Below are positions 25,155 through 33,470 of a DNA stretch of 42,538 bases, in pieces. Position 1 is the first letter of the stretch, and each line of letters begins with the position of its first letter. This stretch comes from Desulfuromonadaceae bacterium GWC2_58_13. GTDB lineage: Bacteria > Desulfobacterota > Desulfuromonadia > Desulfuromonadales > Trichloromonadaceae. A program made the position numbers and the translations under genes. Location: the NCBI GenBank assembly GCA_001825565.1, contig MHXM01000155.1:1-42538 (forward strand), in the 5' to 3' direction. The notes below the pieces were generated by a model that made no database searches, was not told where the DNA came from, and was given only the letters and a program-made list of their open reading frames with translations.

Positions 25155-26564
25155 TCACATCCGGTCGCGCACGGAAATGCCCTGTTTTTTCAACAGGGCC
25201 TGAAAGTTGGGACGCAACATGCCAACTTCTTCCGCGGCCTTGGTAATATTCCAGTCGTTGCGCTTCAGAGCATCCAGTACAAAAGCCCGCTCGATAGGAG
25301 CCACGGCCCGCTCGCGAATTTCCCGCTTGGCTTCCTTCAATTCCTCGGTGGTTCGCGGCACGTAGTCCTCTTCAAGATCAAGATCTTCCTGGCCGGACAC
25401 CGGCAGTTCGAGGTCTTCCGTTTCAATCAGATCGCCGGAACTGAGAACCACCGCTCGCTCGATAATGTTTTCCAGTTCTCTGACGTTGCCGGGAAACGCG
25501 TATTTCTTCAGCATGCCCATGGCTCCCGGCGCCAGACCCCGCACTTCCTTGCCGATTTCGTTTCCAAATTTATTCAGGAAATATTTGACCAGGGGAATCA
25601 GATCACCTTTGCGGTCACGCAACGCCGGAAGGTCGATAGGGATTATATTGAGGCGGAAAAACAGGTCTTCCCGAAAACTTCCTTCAGCGACCATATCCTT
25701 CAGATTTCTGTTGGTCGCGGCGATCAAACGGATATCTATCGGTATCGGCTTCGTCCCGCCGATGGGAGTGACTTCTCGCTCCTGCAAAACGCGAAGCAAT
25801 TTGGCCTGAGTCGTCAAGCTGATGTTGGACACTTCATCCAGGAACAGAGTCCCACCGTCAGCGACCTTGAAAAGGCCCATTTTCGTCTGAACGGCACCGG
25901 TAAACGATCCCTTGATGTGACCAAACAGTTCGCTTTCGAGAAGACTTTCGGCGAGGGAGGTACAATCAACGGCAACAAAGGGCTGATCCTTTCGAGGGCT
26001 GTTCTGCTGAATGGCCCGGGCGACGAGTTCTTTGCCGGTTCCGCTTTCGCCGGTGATCAAAACAGTACTATCGGTCCTGGCAACCTGCAGGATACGACGG
26101 AAAACCTTGCCCATCTGCGGACTGTCACCCACGAGTTGCCCCAGGCCCTGATCATTCAGAACATGATTGCCCTGACTCGAAGTGTTCAATAGCAAGGCCC
26201 TCTGGTCGAGAGCTTTCTGAACCTTTTCGGAAATCTGTCCCGGGGTGAACGGCTTCGCCAGATAATCGAAAGCGCCATTTTTCATGGCTTCGACAGCGGT
26301 TTCAACGGTGGAATACCCGGTAATCAAAATCACTGGGACATCGGGCTGCAGAATCCTGATGGCCTTCAACAGTTCAAGCCCCCCCATTCCGGGCATCTTC
26401 AAGTCGGTAATGACCAGGTCAAAATCTTCTTCCTGTAGTCTTTCCAACGCCACACGCCCGCTGGATTTAGGCTCTACCTGGTACCCTTCCTTTTCAAGGA
26501 TTCGACGAATCCCTTCCCTGATTACAGCTTCATCGTCCACGACAAGAATTTTTGGATTGGGCAT
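25155..26564 (-). CDS. NtrC-family sigma-54 response regulator (BccR-like)
   Basis: The 469-residue regulator has an intact receiver (acid pair at 10-11, phosphoacceptor Asp54 in TDLKMPG, Lys104 in AKPFTP), an AAA+ sigma-54 domain and a Fis-type helix-turn-helix at the C-terminus (NITKAAEEVGMLRPNFQALLKK). The Walker A is GESGTGKE and the sigma-54 loop reads GSFTGA, a mild variant of GAFTGA. ATG 26564 begins MPNPKILVVDD with GGAG nearby; two upstream starts are possible but would add poorly conserved sequence. It neighbours the sigma-54 promoter at 26978 and a bc-type cytochrome operon. This matches the layout of BccR with CbcBA in Geobacter sulfurreducens (from memory), so it is the likely activator of that promoter. 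Confidence 0.87.
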   Translation of the reverse strand: MPNPKILVVDDEAVIREGIRRILEKEGYQVEPKSSGRVALERLQEEDFDLVITDLKMPGMGGLELLKAIRILQPDVPVILITGYSTVETAVEAMKNGAFDYLAKPFTPGQISEKVQKALDQRALLLNTSSQGNHVLNDQGLGQLVGDSPQMGKVFRRILQVARTDSTVLITGESGTGKELVARAIQQNSPRKDQPFVAVDCTSLAESLLESELFGHIKGSFTGAVQTKMGLFKVADGGTLFLDEVSNISLTTQAKLLRVLQEREVTPIGGTKPIPIDIRLIAATNRNLKDMVAEGSFREDLFFRLNIIPIDLPALRDRKGDLIPLVKYFLNKFGNEIGKEVRGLAPGAMGMLKKYAFPGNVRELENIIERAVVLSSGDLIETEDLELPVSGQEDLDLEEDYVPRTTEELKEAKREIRERAVAPIERAFVLDALKRNDWNITKAAEEVGMLRPNFQALLKKQGISVRDRM

Positions 26565-27070
26565 TTGCTCCGAACTCCTCATACTTCCCGGCCCAAACAA
26601 ACAACGGCTCTGGCAAATCATTGAACACGCACGGTTAATTTGTATTGATCTTACTGGCTTTTTTTCATAAAATCAATCCAATGTTTCCCGGGGCGCCAGA
26701 TTGAACAAAACGGCAGACGAGTTATCCTCCTCAACCTAATGAATTTTTAGAATATATTCACATGTATGGTTTTATTGTACACCAAATACAAAAACACAAG
26801 CTCAGGAAATTACATCAATTTTTCTTTACGAAAAAAATGTTTGGTAACTGGTCTTTTTACTTGTTGTATATTTTTTACATTCGTTCTCCTTCCGAACGGC
26901 CTGCGCCACTCCACATTAAAATAAAAATACCTTTAATTTACAACCAGTTAAAAAACTATTAACATTACCAAAGATTTTGGCACAAGCACTGCTAGAGCAT
27001 TTACCGTCCAAATAAATTAAAAAAAATTAAACATCACTAATAGTGCATCCACTCTGATAGAAAGGAGAAA
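26565..27070. other. A/T-rich intergenic region upstream of the cytochrome operon
   Basis: The 506-base gap between divergent genes is distinctly richer in A and T than its flanks, especially from about 26700 to 26970. It holds the sigma-54 promoter (26978-26993) at its right end. A plus-strand 66-codon frame at 26762-26962 looks like spurious coding in low-complexity DNA (no ribosome site, no family likeness). Activator sites for the BccR-like regulator should lie here, but I found no clear palindrome; ATTGAT/ATCAAT pairs near 26644-26677 are too far apart to be convincing. Confidence 0.55.
26978..26993 (+). promoter_or_regulatory. Sigma-54 promoter of the bc cytochrome operon
   Basis: TGGCACAAGCACTGCT matches the sigma-54 consensus at 11 of 13 fixed positions. 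The -24 half is a perfect TGGCAC and GG and GC are separated by the exact spacing. Transcription should begin near 27005, giving a leader of about 65-70 bases before the AAAGGAG site and start codon at 27071. The sigma-54 regulator divergently encoded at 25155 is the obvious activator. Confidence 0.88.
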
Positions 27071-27313
27071 ATGATGAACGCGTTACGACCCATCCTGAGC
27101 CTGGCCGCAATACTGGCCACGACGGCTGGATCGGCCTTGGCCGCGCCGGCATCCAGCAGCAACCACATGGGTATCGGAGCCTGGCTCTTTATAGGCTTTT
27201 GCGCACTAATCTTCGTAGCTCAGCTGACACCGGCGCTCCTCTTACTATTCGGCATGGTCAAAGGAGCATTTGGAAGTAAGGAGAAAACCTCATCGACTCA
27301 TAGGTTTACGTAA
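27071..27313 (+). CDS. Small secreted or membrane protein of the cytochrome operon
   Basis: The product is 80 residues (79 if the second ATG at 27074, better spaced from AAAGGAG, is used). It has a signal peptide ending near ALA-A (about 25) and one membrane helix (about 36-63, Gly/Leu/Phe rich), with a basic tail ending in HRFT. It has no cofactor motif. It is the first gene after the sigma-54 promoter and is probably an assembly or stabilising subunit of the cytochrome complex; I know no family for it. Confidence 0.7.
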   Translation: MMNALRPILSLAAILATTAGSALAAPASSSNHMGIGAWLFIGFCALIFVAQLTPALLLLFGMVKGAFGSKEKTSSTHRFT

Positions 27314-27390
27314 CGACAAAAGACTCACCCCGACGTAGCAATCCCTTAGATAGCAAGACTAAAACTTTTCCTGAGAAAAGGGGGAACACC

Positions 27391-28443
27391 GTGCGACAAC
27401 CAACTAAACACATGCTACTGCTGCCCAACTTGATCCTGGCCCTGCTTTTCTGTATTACGACGGCAGGCGCCATGGAATCAACGGATTGCCTGGAGTGCCA
27501 TAGCGATGCAGAGATGGTCGGCGAATCGTTTACCATCAACAGCGAACATTTCGACACCACGGCGCATGCCGAAATGGGATGTTCGGGTTGCCATGAATCC
27601 GTTACCGAGGCCCACCCGGATGATGGGCTGCCTCCGTCAAAAGCCAGCTGCAAAGACTGCCATGACGACGTCTATAAAGAATACACCCTGAGTCTTCACG
27701 GTTCCAACGCCAGCTGTTCGGACTGCCACAATCCCCACGAAGCGAAATCGCCCACCGAGGTTTCCGGCTTTGACATGAATCGCCAATGTTCTTCCTGCCA
27801 CGACACGGCAGAAACTGTCGAATCCCACGACCAGTGGCTGCCTCAGGCGGGGCTGCATATCGAAGCACTTCCCTGCATAACCTGCCATACCGGTTCGGAA
27901 AACTACGTCATCACCATGTACCTGATCAAACGCGACCAGGATAATCGCTACAGCAATTTCAAACCCGCGGGCCGGGAAGACCTTGAGCGTTTGGCCGGAG
28001 AGAAACCTGTTCAGGAACTGGTGGACACCGACAACAATGGTCTTATCTCTCTCTCCGAGCTCAGAGCCTTCAACAACAATCCGACCTACACGGACATGCG
28101 CCTGTGGGGTATGATGACCCCTGAATCGGTCACCCATTCCTACCAGATTCTCGACAACCGCTGGGACTGTTCCTTCTGCCATGCGTCCGGACCGGACGCC
28201 ATGCAGACCAGCTATGTCGCCTTTCCGGAAAAAGATGGAACATATAATCGTCTCGCCGTTGAAAAAGGCGCGGTTCTCGACGTCCTCAATGGAACACCCG
28301 ACTTCTACATGATGGGCGCAACCCGCAACAAGTGGCTGAACATCGCCGGACTGCTGATTATCGTCGGCGGCACGATCATGCCCATTGGCCACGGCACCCT
28401 GCGCTTTTTGACCCGTAAAAACAGAGAAGGAAAGGGGCACTAA
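27391..28443 (+). CDS. cbcA: Seven-heme cytochrome c with EF-hand loop (CbcA-like)
   Basis: The 350-residue protein starts with a signal or anchor helix (about 8-27). It has seven CXXCH motifs: CLECH 33, CSGCH 64, CKDCH 87, CSDCH 109, CSSCH 133, CITCH 162 and CSFCH 260. Between hemes six and seven, residues 212-223 form a canonical EF-hand loop (Asp212, Asp214, Asn216, Gly217, Ile219, Ser220, Glu223), which suggests calcium binding. A C-terminal helix (about 317-334) anchors it in the inner membrane. GTG 27391 has AGGGGG upstream. The seven hemes, the following cytochrome b and the adjacent sigma-54 regulator match the CbcA subunit that oxidises menaquinol at low redox potential in Geobacter. 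The symbol rests on this resemblance, not on a search. Confidence 0.85.
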   Translation: MRQPTKHMLLLPNLILALLFCITTAGAMESTDCLECHSDAEMVGESFTINSEHFDTTAHAEMGCSGCHESVTEAHPDDGLPPSKASCKDCHDDVYKEYTLSLHGSNASCSDCHNPHEAKSPTEVSGFDMNRQCSSCHDTAETVESHDQWLPQAGLHIEALPCITCHTGSENYVITMYLIKRDQDNRYSNFKPAGREDLERLAGEKPVQELVDTDNNGLISLSELRAFNNNPTYTDMRLWGMMTPESVTHSYQILDNRWDCSFCHASGPDAMQTSYVAFPEKDGTYNRLAVEKGAVLDVLNGTPDFYMMGATRNKWLNIAGLLIIVGGTIMPIGHGTLRFLTRKNREGKGH

Positions 28444-28445
28444 TT

Positions 28446-29090
28446 ATGTCTGAGAAAAAGGCGATGATCTATCTGCAGCCGACTCCAGTAAGAATCTGGC
28501 ACTGGCTGAATGCCCTGGGAATTGTTACCCTCTGCGTTACGGGCGCCCAAATTAGATTTCCTGAATACGTGAATATTTTTGGCACCTACAAGGCGGCCAT
28601 CGAACTTCACAATACCGCCGGCATCGTTGTGGCGATTTCGTTCTTCCTTTGGATTTTCTACTACCTGATCGTTGCCGGCACCTTGGTGAAACTTTATGTT
28701 CCCAACATGGGTGACATCCAACACGGAATTCTGCGGCAGGCCCTGTTCTATTTTTTCAACTACTTCCGGGGCAAACCCAATCCTCACCACACCACCCCTG
28801 AAAACAAGTTCAACCCCATGCAGAAAGCGGCCTATCTGGTGATCATGGCGGTTCTGGTGCCCCTGGTCATCGTTTCCGGAATTCTGTTGCTGAACATCGA
28901 ACCTCTGCGCAATACGCTGCTGATGATCGGCGGGCTGAAAATCCTGGTCGGCGTCCACTTTCTGCTGGCTTGTTCCCTCTGCGCATTCCTTTTCACCCAT
29001 GTCTACCTGGCAACGTTGGGACATACCCCCTTCGCCCACTTTGTTCCGATGTGGACCGGCTGGGAAGAGGTTGAAGAGGACCATCATTGA
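28446..29090 (+). CDS. cbcB: b-type cytochrome, cytochrome b561/HydC-like (CbcB-like)
   Basis: The 214-residue protein has four membrane helices (about 18-35, 58-80, 128-148, 163-190). Likely heme b ligands are His19, His55, His171 and His185, in RIWHWLNAL, AIELHNTAG, VGVHFLL and FLFTHVYLATLGH. This is the diheme b fold of hydrogenase/formate dehydrogenase gamma-type quinol oxidoreductases. It would pass electrons from menaquinol to the c-type cytochrome encoded two bases upstream. The ATG follows AAGGGG that overlaps the preceding gene's stop. A good terminator (29115-29152) ends the operon. Confidence 0.85.
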   Translation: MSEKKAMIYLQPTPVRIWHWLNALGIVTLCVTGAQIRFPEYVNIFGTYKAAIELHNTAGIVVAISFFLWIFYYLIVAGTLVKLYVPNMGDIQHGILRQALFYFFNYFRGKPNPHHTTPENKFNPMQKAAYLVIMAVLVPLVIVSGILLLNIEPLRNTLLMIGGLKILVGVHFLLACSLCAFLFTHVYLATLGHTPFAHFVPMWTGWEEVEEDHH

Positions 29091-29114
29091 TCCAATTTTT
29101 TTAGCTCAACCCTG

Positions 29115-29152
29115 AAAAAAGCGAAGCGTCCAATCGGGCGCTTCGCTTTTTT
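29115..29152 (+). terminator. Rho-independent terminator after the cytochrome operon
   Basis: AAAAAA-GCGAAGCGTC pairs with GGCGCTTCGC-TTTTTT around a CAATCG loop. The 10-bp GC stem is flanked by A and T runs and lies 25 bases past the cytochrome b stop. Confidence 0.92.
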
Positions 29153-29164
29153 CCATCCGGAAAC

Positions 29165-29186
29165 AAATGCCGCATAAAGGGCATTT
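29165..29186. other. Short inverted repeat AAATGCC/GGCATTT
   Basis: Seven bases at 29165-29171 pair with 29180-29186 across GCATAAAG. It sits between the cytochrome terminator and the next gene (29220), where an operator or a weak RNA hairpin could act. The AAATGCC half is not part of a recognised promoter. Confidence 0.35.
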
Positions 29187-29219
29187 ATGGTAGAAAAAAC
29201 GGCTATCTAAGGGGGAAAT

Positions 29220-29591
29220 ATGACGACCCATAACCGGCGGGCTGCACCCGAGCGCCGCCAAGGGCCCGATTGCTGGAACCGGGCCATGCACTGGATTGCC
29301 GTCACGATCTGGGGCCTGATGCTGACGGCTCTGCTCATCGTCGGCTGGGCCAAACCGCAGGTCGAAACCTTCTTTGACCGCTATTACCAACTTGCCCTGC
29401 GCTCCACCTGGGATATGGATCTGGCCAAATATATTTTTTACTGCATGACAACGGGGCTGCTGCTCAGCCTCATTGGTCTAACCATCAACCAGCGCCGCCA
29501 CCGTCGTCGGGATGATGAATACCTCGTTTCGTTAATCCTCTCCGCTGCCATTTGCGTCAGCGGGATCTGTCTTTACCTCTATTCATTCTGA
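29220..29591 (+). CDS. Three-helix inner-membrane protein, unknown
   Basis: The 123-residue product has a basic, hydrophilic N-terminus (1-23), a membrane helix at about 24-43, a second at about 71-88, a strongly basic loop (QRRHRRRDD, 90-99), and a third helix at about 101-121. AGGGGG precedes ATG 29220. It has no cofactor or catalytic motif and I do not recognise the family. It lies after the cytochrome terminator, so it may be independent. The basic loop and terminal Trp/Tyr residues are those of ordinary inner-membrane proteins. Confidence 0.7.
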   Translation: MTTHNRRAAPERRQGPDCWNRAMHWIAVTIWGLMLTALLIVGWAKPQVETFFDRYYQLALRSTWDMDLAKYIFYCMTTGLLLSLIGLTINQRRHRRRDDEYLVSLILSAAICVSGICLYLYSF

Positions 29592-29722
29592 CCTCACCAC
29601 CGTCATAAATAATCACCTCCCCGGCATTACCCGATTTCCAGCCTTCCGTTCCCCGAGACACCTTAAAAATGCCCTGATCTTCACTAAAAACTCTCGTTGC
29701 CGGCACCTATGGTTCAATCCGT

Positions 29723-29782
29723 GGGCAGTGGCGACCGATTCCAAACATTTACATGTTTGCGTTTAACAGACGCAGACTGCCC
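29723..29782. other. Possible three-way-junction RNA or cruciform element
   Basis: GGGCAGT (29723-29729) pairs with ACTGCCC (29776-29782). Inside are two more hairpins: AAACAT-TTAC-ATGTTT (29743-29758) and TGCGT-N7-ACGCA (29758-29774). Together they could form a three-way junction. The inner palindrome alone could be a dimeric-protein site. I recognise no known RNA class, and I see no adjacent promoter or terminator. The pairing is seen; the structure and function are not proven. Confidence 0.4.
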
Positions 29783-30024
29783 GCCTTGACATCGAGTGCC
29801 GAAACGGTACGCTGAACCAGAAATCCTAGTGTTTCCTGAAAAATAGCCGTAAAAATGCAACTTTGCGCAAAGACATAATTTGCGAGGCATTCTGATCGGA
29901 AATCGGGCGAATTCAGTGAATCTCTTCAATGATAAATTCACATATTTTTGCATGCCCGGACAAGTTCCCCCCGATCGAACGACTCAAGCACTTGCAATGA
30001 TACCCGATTTTTTTTAGCGGACAT

Positions 30025-30053
30025 CTTACCAATCGCTAACACAATCCTAACCA
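30025..30053 (+). promoter_or_regulatory. Pho-box-like triple repeat upstream of pstS
   Basis: Three 7-base units CTTACCA (30025-30031), CTAACAC (30036-30042) and CTAACCA (30047-30053) are spaced exactly 11 bases apart (7 + 4). This is the spacing used by PhoB/PhoP-type regulators, though the units differ from the E. coli CTGTCAT. A further CTAACCA lies at 30073-30079. It is 82 bases before the pstS start and should mediate phosphate-starvation induction. The repeats are seen; the regulator is not in the window. Confidence 0.65.
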
Positions 30054-30134
30054 TTGGCGACGAAGATCACCGCTAACCAAACGAAACGAACAAATCGACC
30101 CTGCCAAGGGGACACATCTCACAAGGAGATCTCC

Positions 30135-31115
30135 ATGAAAAGAAACATCGCAAAGAAGTGGTTGTTAATGGCGGCGACCCTGGTCGCTATTGCGGGTACC
30201 GCCCAGGCCGAACCGATCACGGTCGACCCGGCCCTGGCCGGCTACACCAAAACTCAAGGCGTATCGGGCAACCTTAACAGCATCGGCTCCGACACCCTGA
30301 ACAATCTGATGACCTTCTGGGCCGAAGGATTCCGCAAGCAATATCCCAATGTCAACATTCAGATCGAAGGCAAGGGCTCCAGCACCGCGCCCCCGGCCCT
30401 GATCGAAGGGACCGCGCAGATCGGGCCAATGTCGCGCGCAATGAAGAAAAGCGAGATAGAAGCCTTTGAAGCCAAGTTCGGCTACAAACCGACCGCCATT
30501 GGCGTGGCGCTCGACTCGCTGGCCGTTTATGTCAACAAGGATAACCCCATCGAGAAGCTGTCCCTGGTTCAGGTTGATGCCATCTTCTCGAAAAACCGCA
30601 AGGGCGGTGCCAATGCGGAAATCACCACCTGGGGCCAGGTTGGTCTGAGTGGTGAACAGGCCGGTCAGCCGCTTAGCCTCTATGGGCGCAACTCGGCCTC
30701 CGGCACCTACGGCTACTTCAAGGAGAACGCTCTCTTCAAAGGCGACTTCAAGGACACCGTCAAGGAGCAACCCGGCAGCGCCTCGGTCGTATTGTCGGTC
30801 ACCGAGGACAAGGCCGGCATCGGCTACTCGGGGATCGGTTACAAAACCTCCGGAGTCAAAGCCATCGCCCTGTCCAAAACGGATGGCGAAGAGGCTTTCG
30901 AGCCAAACTACGACAACGTTTTGACCGGCAAGTATCCCCTCGGCCGCATGCTCTACCTCTACGTCGCCAAGCAGCCCAACCAACCGCTGCCGAAAATGAT
31001 CGATGAGTTCGTCAAGTACGTTCTCTCTAAGGAAGGCCAGGAGATCGTGGTTAAAGACGGCTATCTTCCCCTTCCCGCCAAAGTTGCAGACAAGCAGATG
31101 GATTTGCTAAAGTAA
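30135..31115 (+). CDS. pstS: Phosphate-binding protein PstS
   Basis: PstS is the periplasmic phosphate-binding component of the high-affinity Pst transporter. The 326-residue product has a signal peptide (about 1-23, ending AQA). The PstS ligand-binding pattern includes [11 protein letters not shown]-like [10 protein letters not shown], the GSSTAPPAL loop and [12 protein letters not shown] 30135 has AAGGAG seven bases upstream; an earlier in-frame start at 30054 would place the signal helix 27 residues in, so was rejected. The gene is followed by a strong hairpin before pstC. Confidence 0.92.
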   Translation: MKRNIAKKWLLMAATLVAIAGTAQAEPITVDPALAGYTKTQGVSGNLNSIGSDTLNNLMTFWAEGFRKQYPNVNIQIEGKGSSTAPPALIEGTAQIGPMSRAMKKSEIEAFEAKFGYKPTAIGVALDSLAVYVNKDNPIEKLSLVQVDAIFSKNRKGGANAEITTWGQVGLSGEQAGQPLSLYGRNSASGTYGYFKENALFKGDFKDTVKEQPGSASVVLSVTEDKAGIGYSGIGYKTSGVKAIALSKTDGEEAFEPNYDNVLTGKYPLGRMLYLYVAKQPNQPLPKMIDEFVKYVLSKEGQEIVVKDGYLPLPAKVADKQMDLLK

Positions 31116-31147
31116 ACAGCCAGTCCCATTAGACTCAACTGTCCCGA

Positions 31148-31178
31148 CCTGCCTGCCGCTCTCGGCAGGCAGGTTTTT
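31148..31178 (+). terminator. Terminator-like hairpin between pstS and pstC
   Basis: An 11-bp perfect stem (31148-31158 with 31163-31173) with a CTCT loop is followed by TTTTT. As the downstream pstCAB-phoU genes have no obvious own promoter, it probably acts as a partial terminator, letting PstS be made in excess of the membrane transporter. Confidence 0.85.
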
Positions 31179-31212
31179 GTGCATCAATCCGCACCTACAC
31201 AAGGCACCCTGA

Positions 31213-33438
31213 ATGGACAAAAAAGTACTCAGGAGGATCAAGCTTCGGGATCGAATCGCCCGCTGGGTCATCACCATTGGCGGCATGTCGATCATCGCCA
31301 GCGTCATCCTCATTCTGCTTCTGATCGGTAATGTGACCCTCCCGCTTTTCCAGGAACCCGCCGCCGTGCCGCTGGCGGAAATCGACCTCGGGAAGTCGCC
31401 GAAGCAGCCTGAACCACTTGCCATCGACATCGACGAATACCTGGAAAACGCTGTCGTTTTTTCGGCCGCCAGCGCCTTTGAGTTTTATGCAACCGGGACG
31501 GGCGCACTCATCGATACCATTCCCGTCGCTCCGCCGAAAACCCCGACCGCCATCCCGATCCGGGTCACCGTCGACGCACCGCTTACCTTCAGCGTGCAAT
31601 GGAACGACGGCAGTCTGAGTGTGGAACAGATCCGCTTTCTCCCCCAATTCGATGCCGATGGAAAGCGAACCTTCGGGCGCCAGGTTCTGCGCAAAGGCAG
31701 CTTTGATCCGCCGCCGGAGGGCATTCCGCTGCAATCGCTGACGCGGATGGAAAGCGACCGTCAGGTGCGGGTCGATCTGTTGGCCGACAACCGCCTGAAA
31801 GTGACCCAGGTCATCGTTGAGTCGGATATCTTCGGCAACGAAGAACAAACCGAGCACGTCAGTTTCCTCGCCAATGTCAATTCCGCCATCAGCGCTCTGA
31901 CCCTCGACCATCACGGCCTGGCCCTGTATGCCGGCACGGCCGACGGCAGCCTGCTGCACTGGGATCTCGCCGAGGCCGGCAGCCCAAAATTACTGAGCCA
32001 TGTCAGCGCTCTCAACAGCAACCATCGCATTACCGCAATGGCCATGATCCTCGGCGATATTTCCCTGGTCGTCGGTGACGACCAGGGCCGCCTCAGCACT
32101 TGGTTTCCGGTGCGCGTTGAAAAAGGCGCCAGTGAAAAGCGGCTGACCCGGATTCACCAGCTGGCCGCGCATGACAGCGCGATTACCGCCATTACCCCGT
32201 CCCGACGGGACAAATCGCTGGCCAGCCTCGATGCCCATGGCAGCATCCACCTCGATCACATGACCAGCGAACGCCACCTGATCACCCTGGAAAATCCACA
32301 ACCGCTGACCCGGATTTCCCTGGCCCCACGCGGCAACGGACTGATCGGCCTCGACGCCGAAGGACGCCTGCAACTGTGGTCGATCAGCAACCCGCACCCG
32401 GAAATCAGCCTGAAGACCCTGTTCGGCAAGGTCTGGTACGAAAGCTACGACGCACCGGCCCTGGTCTGGCAATCGTCCTCCGGCAGCGACGACTTTGAAC
32501 CCAAGTTAAGTTTGACGCCCCTGATCTTCGGCACCCTTAAAGGGACCTTTTACGCGATGATCTTCGCCATCCCCATTGCTCTCTACGGCGCCATCTATAT
32601 CAGCCAGTTTGGCAGCAGCCGGATGCGCCAATGGATCAAGCCGGGAGTCGAAGTCATGGCGGCGATTCCCTCGGTGGTTATCGGTTTTCTCGCGGCCCTC
32701 TGGTTCGCACCCAAGTTGGAAAAGGCCGTGCCGGCCCTGTTTCTCGCCATCGTCTTCATCCCTCTGGCTCTGGTTCTTGGGATTCTGCTATGGCAGTGGC
32801 TGCGGCGTTACCAACCGCTGAAAACCGTCGAGCGGGGATATGAGTTCATCGCCATCGCTCCGGTCCTGCTGCTGGCCATCGCCGCTTCCATTACCCTGGG
32901 GCCGCTGGTGGAACAGTGGTTTTTTGCCGGCGACTTCAAGCTCTGGCTGTTTAACGACGCCGGCACCCGTTATGACCCACGTAATTGCATCGTCATCGCT
33001 TTCGCTCTGGGATTTGCGGTCATTCCGATCATTTTCACCATTGCCGAGGATTCGCTCTCCAACGTCCCGTCCAGTCTCAAGGCAGCATCATTAGCCCTCG
33101 GCGCCAGCCGCTGGCAGACGGTCTGGCGGGTGATTCTGCCATCGGCATTGCCGGGCATATTTGCGGGAATCATGATCGGCCTGGGACGAGCGATCGGCGA
33201 AACCATGATCGTGCTGATGGCTACCGGCAACACGCCGATCATCGATCCGAGCATCTTCAACGGCATGCGTCCGCTATCGTCGAATATCGCCGTGGAAATC
33301 CCCGAAGCCCCCTTCGGCGGCACCCTGTACCGGGTTTTGTTTTTGTCGTCGGTAATTCTGTTTGTCCTGACCTTTGCTCTCAATACGGTAGCCGAGGTCG
33401 TCAGGCAACGACTGCGAAAAAAATACGGTCGTTTCTAA
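31213..33438 (+). CDS. pstC: Phosphate ABC transporter permease PstC, long form with beta-propeller insert
   Basis: The 741-residue protein contains a PstC permease core (last about 300 residues, with the EAA-type loop AASLALGASRWQTVWRVILPSALPGIFAGIMIG). Between the first membrane helix (about 19-40) and this core is a large periplasmic region (about 41-430) with several WD-like blades, e.g. ALYAGTADGSLLHWDL, LVVGDDQGRLSTWFPV, LASLDAHGSIHLDHM and LIGLDAEGRLQLWSI. Standard PstC is about 300-320 residues. Long forms of this kind exist in other proteobacteria, so it is a known variant rather than a fusion error. The role of the propeller is unknown; it may interact with PstS. ATG 31213 has AAGG upstream. 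Confidence 0.9.
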   Translation: MDKKVLRRIKLRDRIARWVITIGGMSIIASVILILLLIGNVTLPLFQEPAAVPLAEIDLGKSPKQPEPLAIDIDEYLENAVVFSAASAFEFYATGTGALIDTIPVAPPKTPTAIPIRVTVDAPLTFSVQWNDGSLSVEQIRFLPQFDADGKRTFGRQVLRKGSFDPPPEGIPLQSLTRMESDRQVRVDLLADNRLKVTQVIVESDIFGNEEQTEHVSFLANVNSAISALTLDHHGLALYAGTADGSLLHWDLAEAGSPKLLSHVSALNSNHRITAMAMILGDISLVVGDDQGRLSTWFPVRVEKGASEKRLTRIHQLAAHDSAITAITPSRRDKSLASLDAHGSIHLDHMTSERHLITLENPQPLTRISLAPRGNGLIGLDAEGRLQLWSISNPHPEISLKTLFGKVWYESYDAPALVWQSSSGSDDFEPKLSLTPLIFGTLKGTFYAMIFAIPIALYGAIYISQFGSSRMRQWIKPGVEVMAAIPSVVIGFLAALWFAPKLEKAVPALFLAIVFIPLALVLGILLWQWLRRYQPLKTVERGYEFIAIAPVLLLAIAASITLGPLVEQWFFAGDFKLWLFNDAGTRYDPRNCIVIAFALGFAVIPIIFTIAEDSLSNVPSSLKAASLALGASRWQTVWRVILPSALPGIFAGIMIGLGRAIGETMIVLMATGNTPIIDPSIFNGMRPLSSNIAVEIPEAPFGGTLYRVLFLSSVILFVLTFALNTVAEVVRQRLRKKYGRF

Positions 33439-33470
33439 CGTTTCAATATTCCGATTGAGGATTCCGACCC

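Larger units (their letters stand above)
29592..30134. other. Intergenic region upstream of the pst operon
   Basis: The 543-base gap has no gene I can support. From the left it holds no clear terminator for the previous gene. It has an unusual cruciform-like element (29723-29782), a palindrome within it, and a triple direct repeat of Pho-box type (30025-30053). A minus-strand frame across 29714-29953 is low-complexity and lacks a ribosome binding site. Confidence 0.6.

Noticed and set aside
26762-26962. 66-codon open frame on the plus strand
   Set aside because: It lies in A/T-rich DNA, has no ribosome site and no family likeness, and overlaps the expected regulatory region of the cytochrome operon.
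29714-29953. 79-codon frame on the minus strand upstream of pstS
   Set aside because: It has no ribosome site and spans the inverted-repeat element; it is likely chance.
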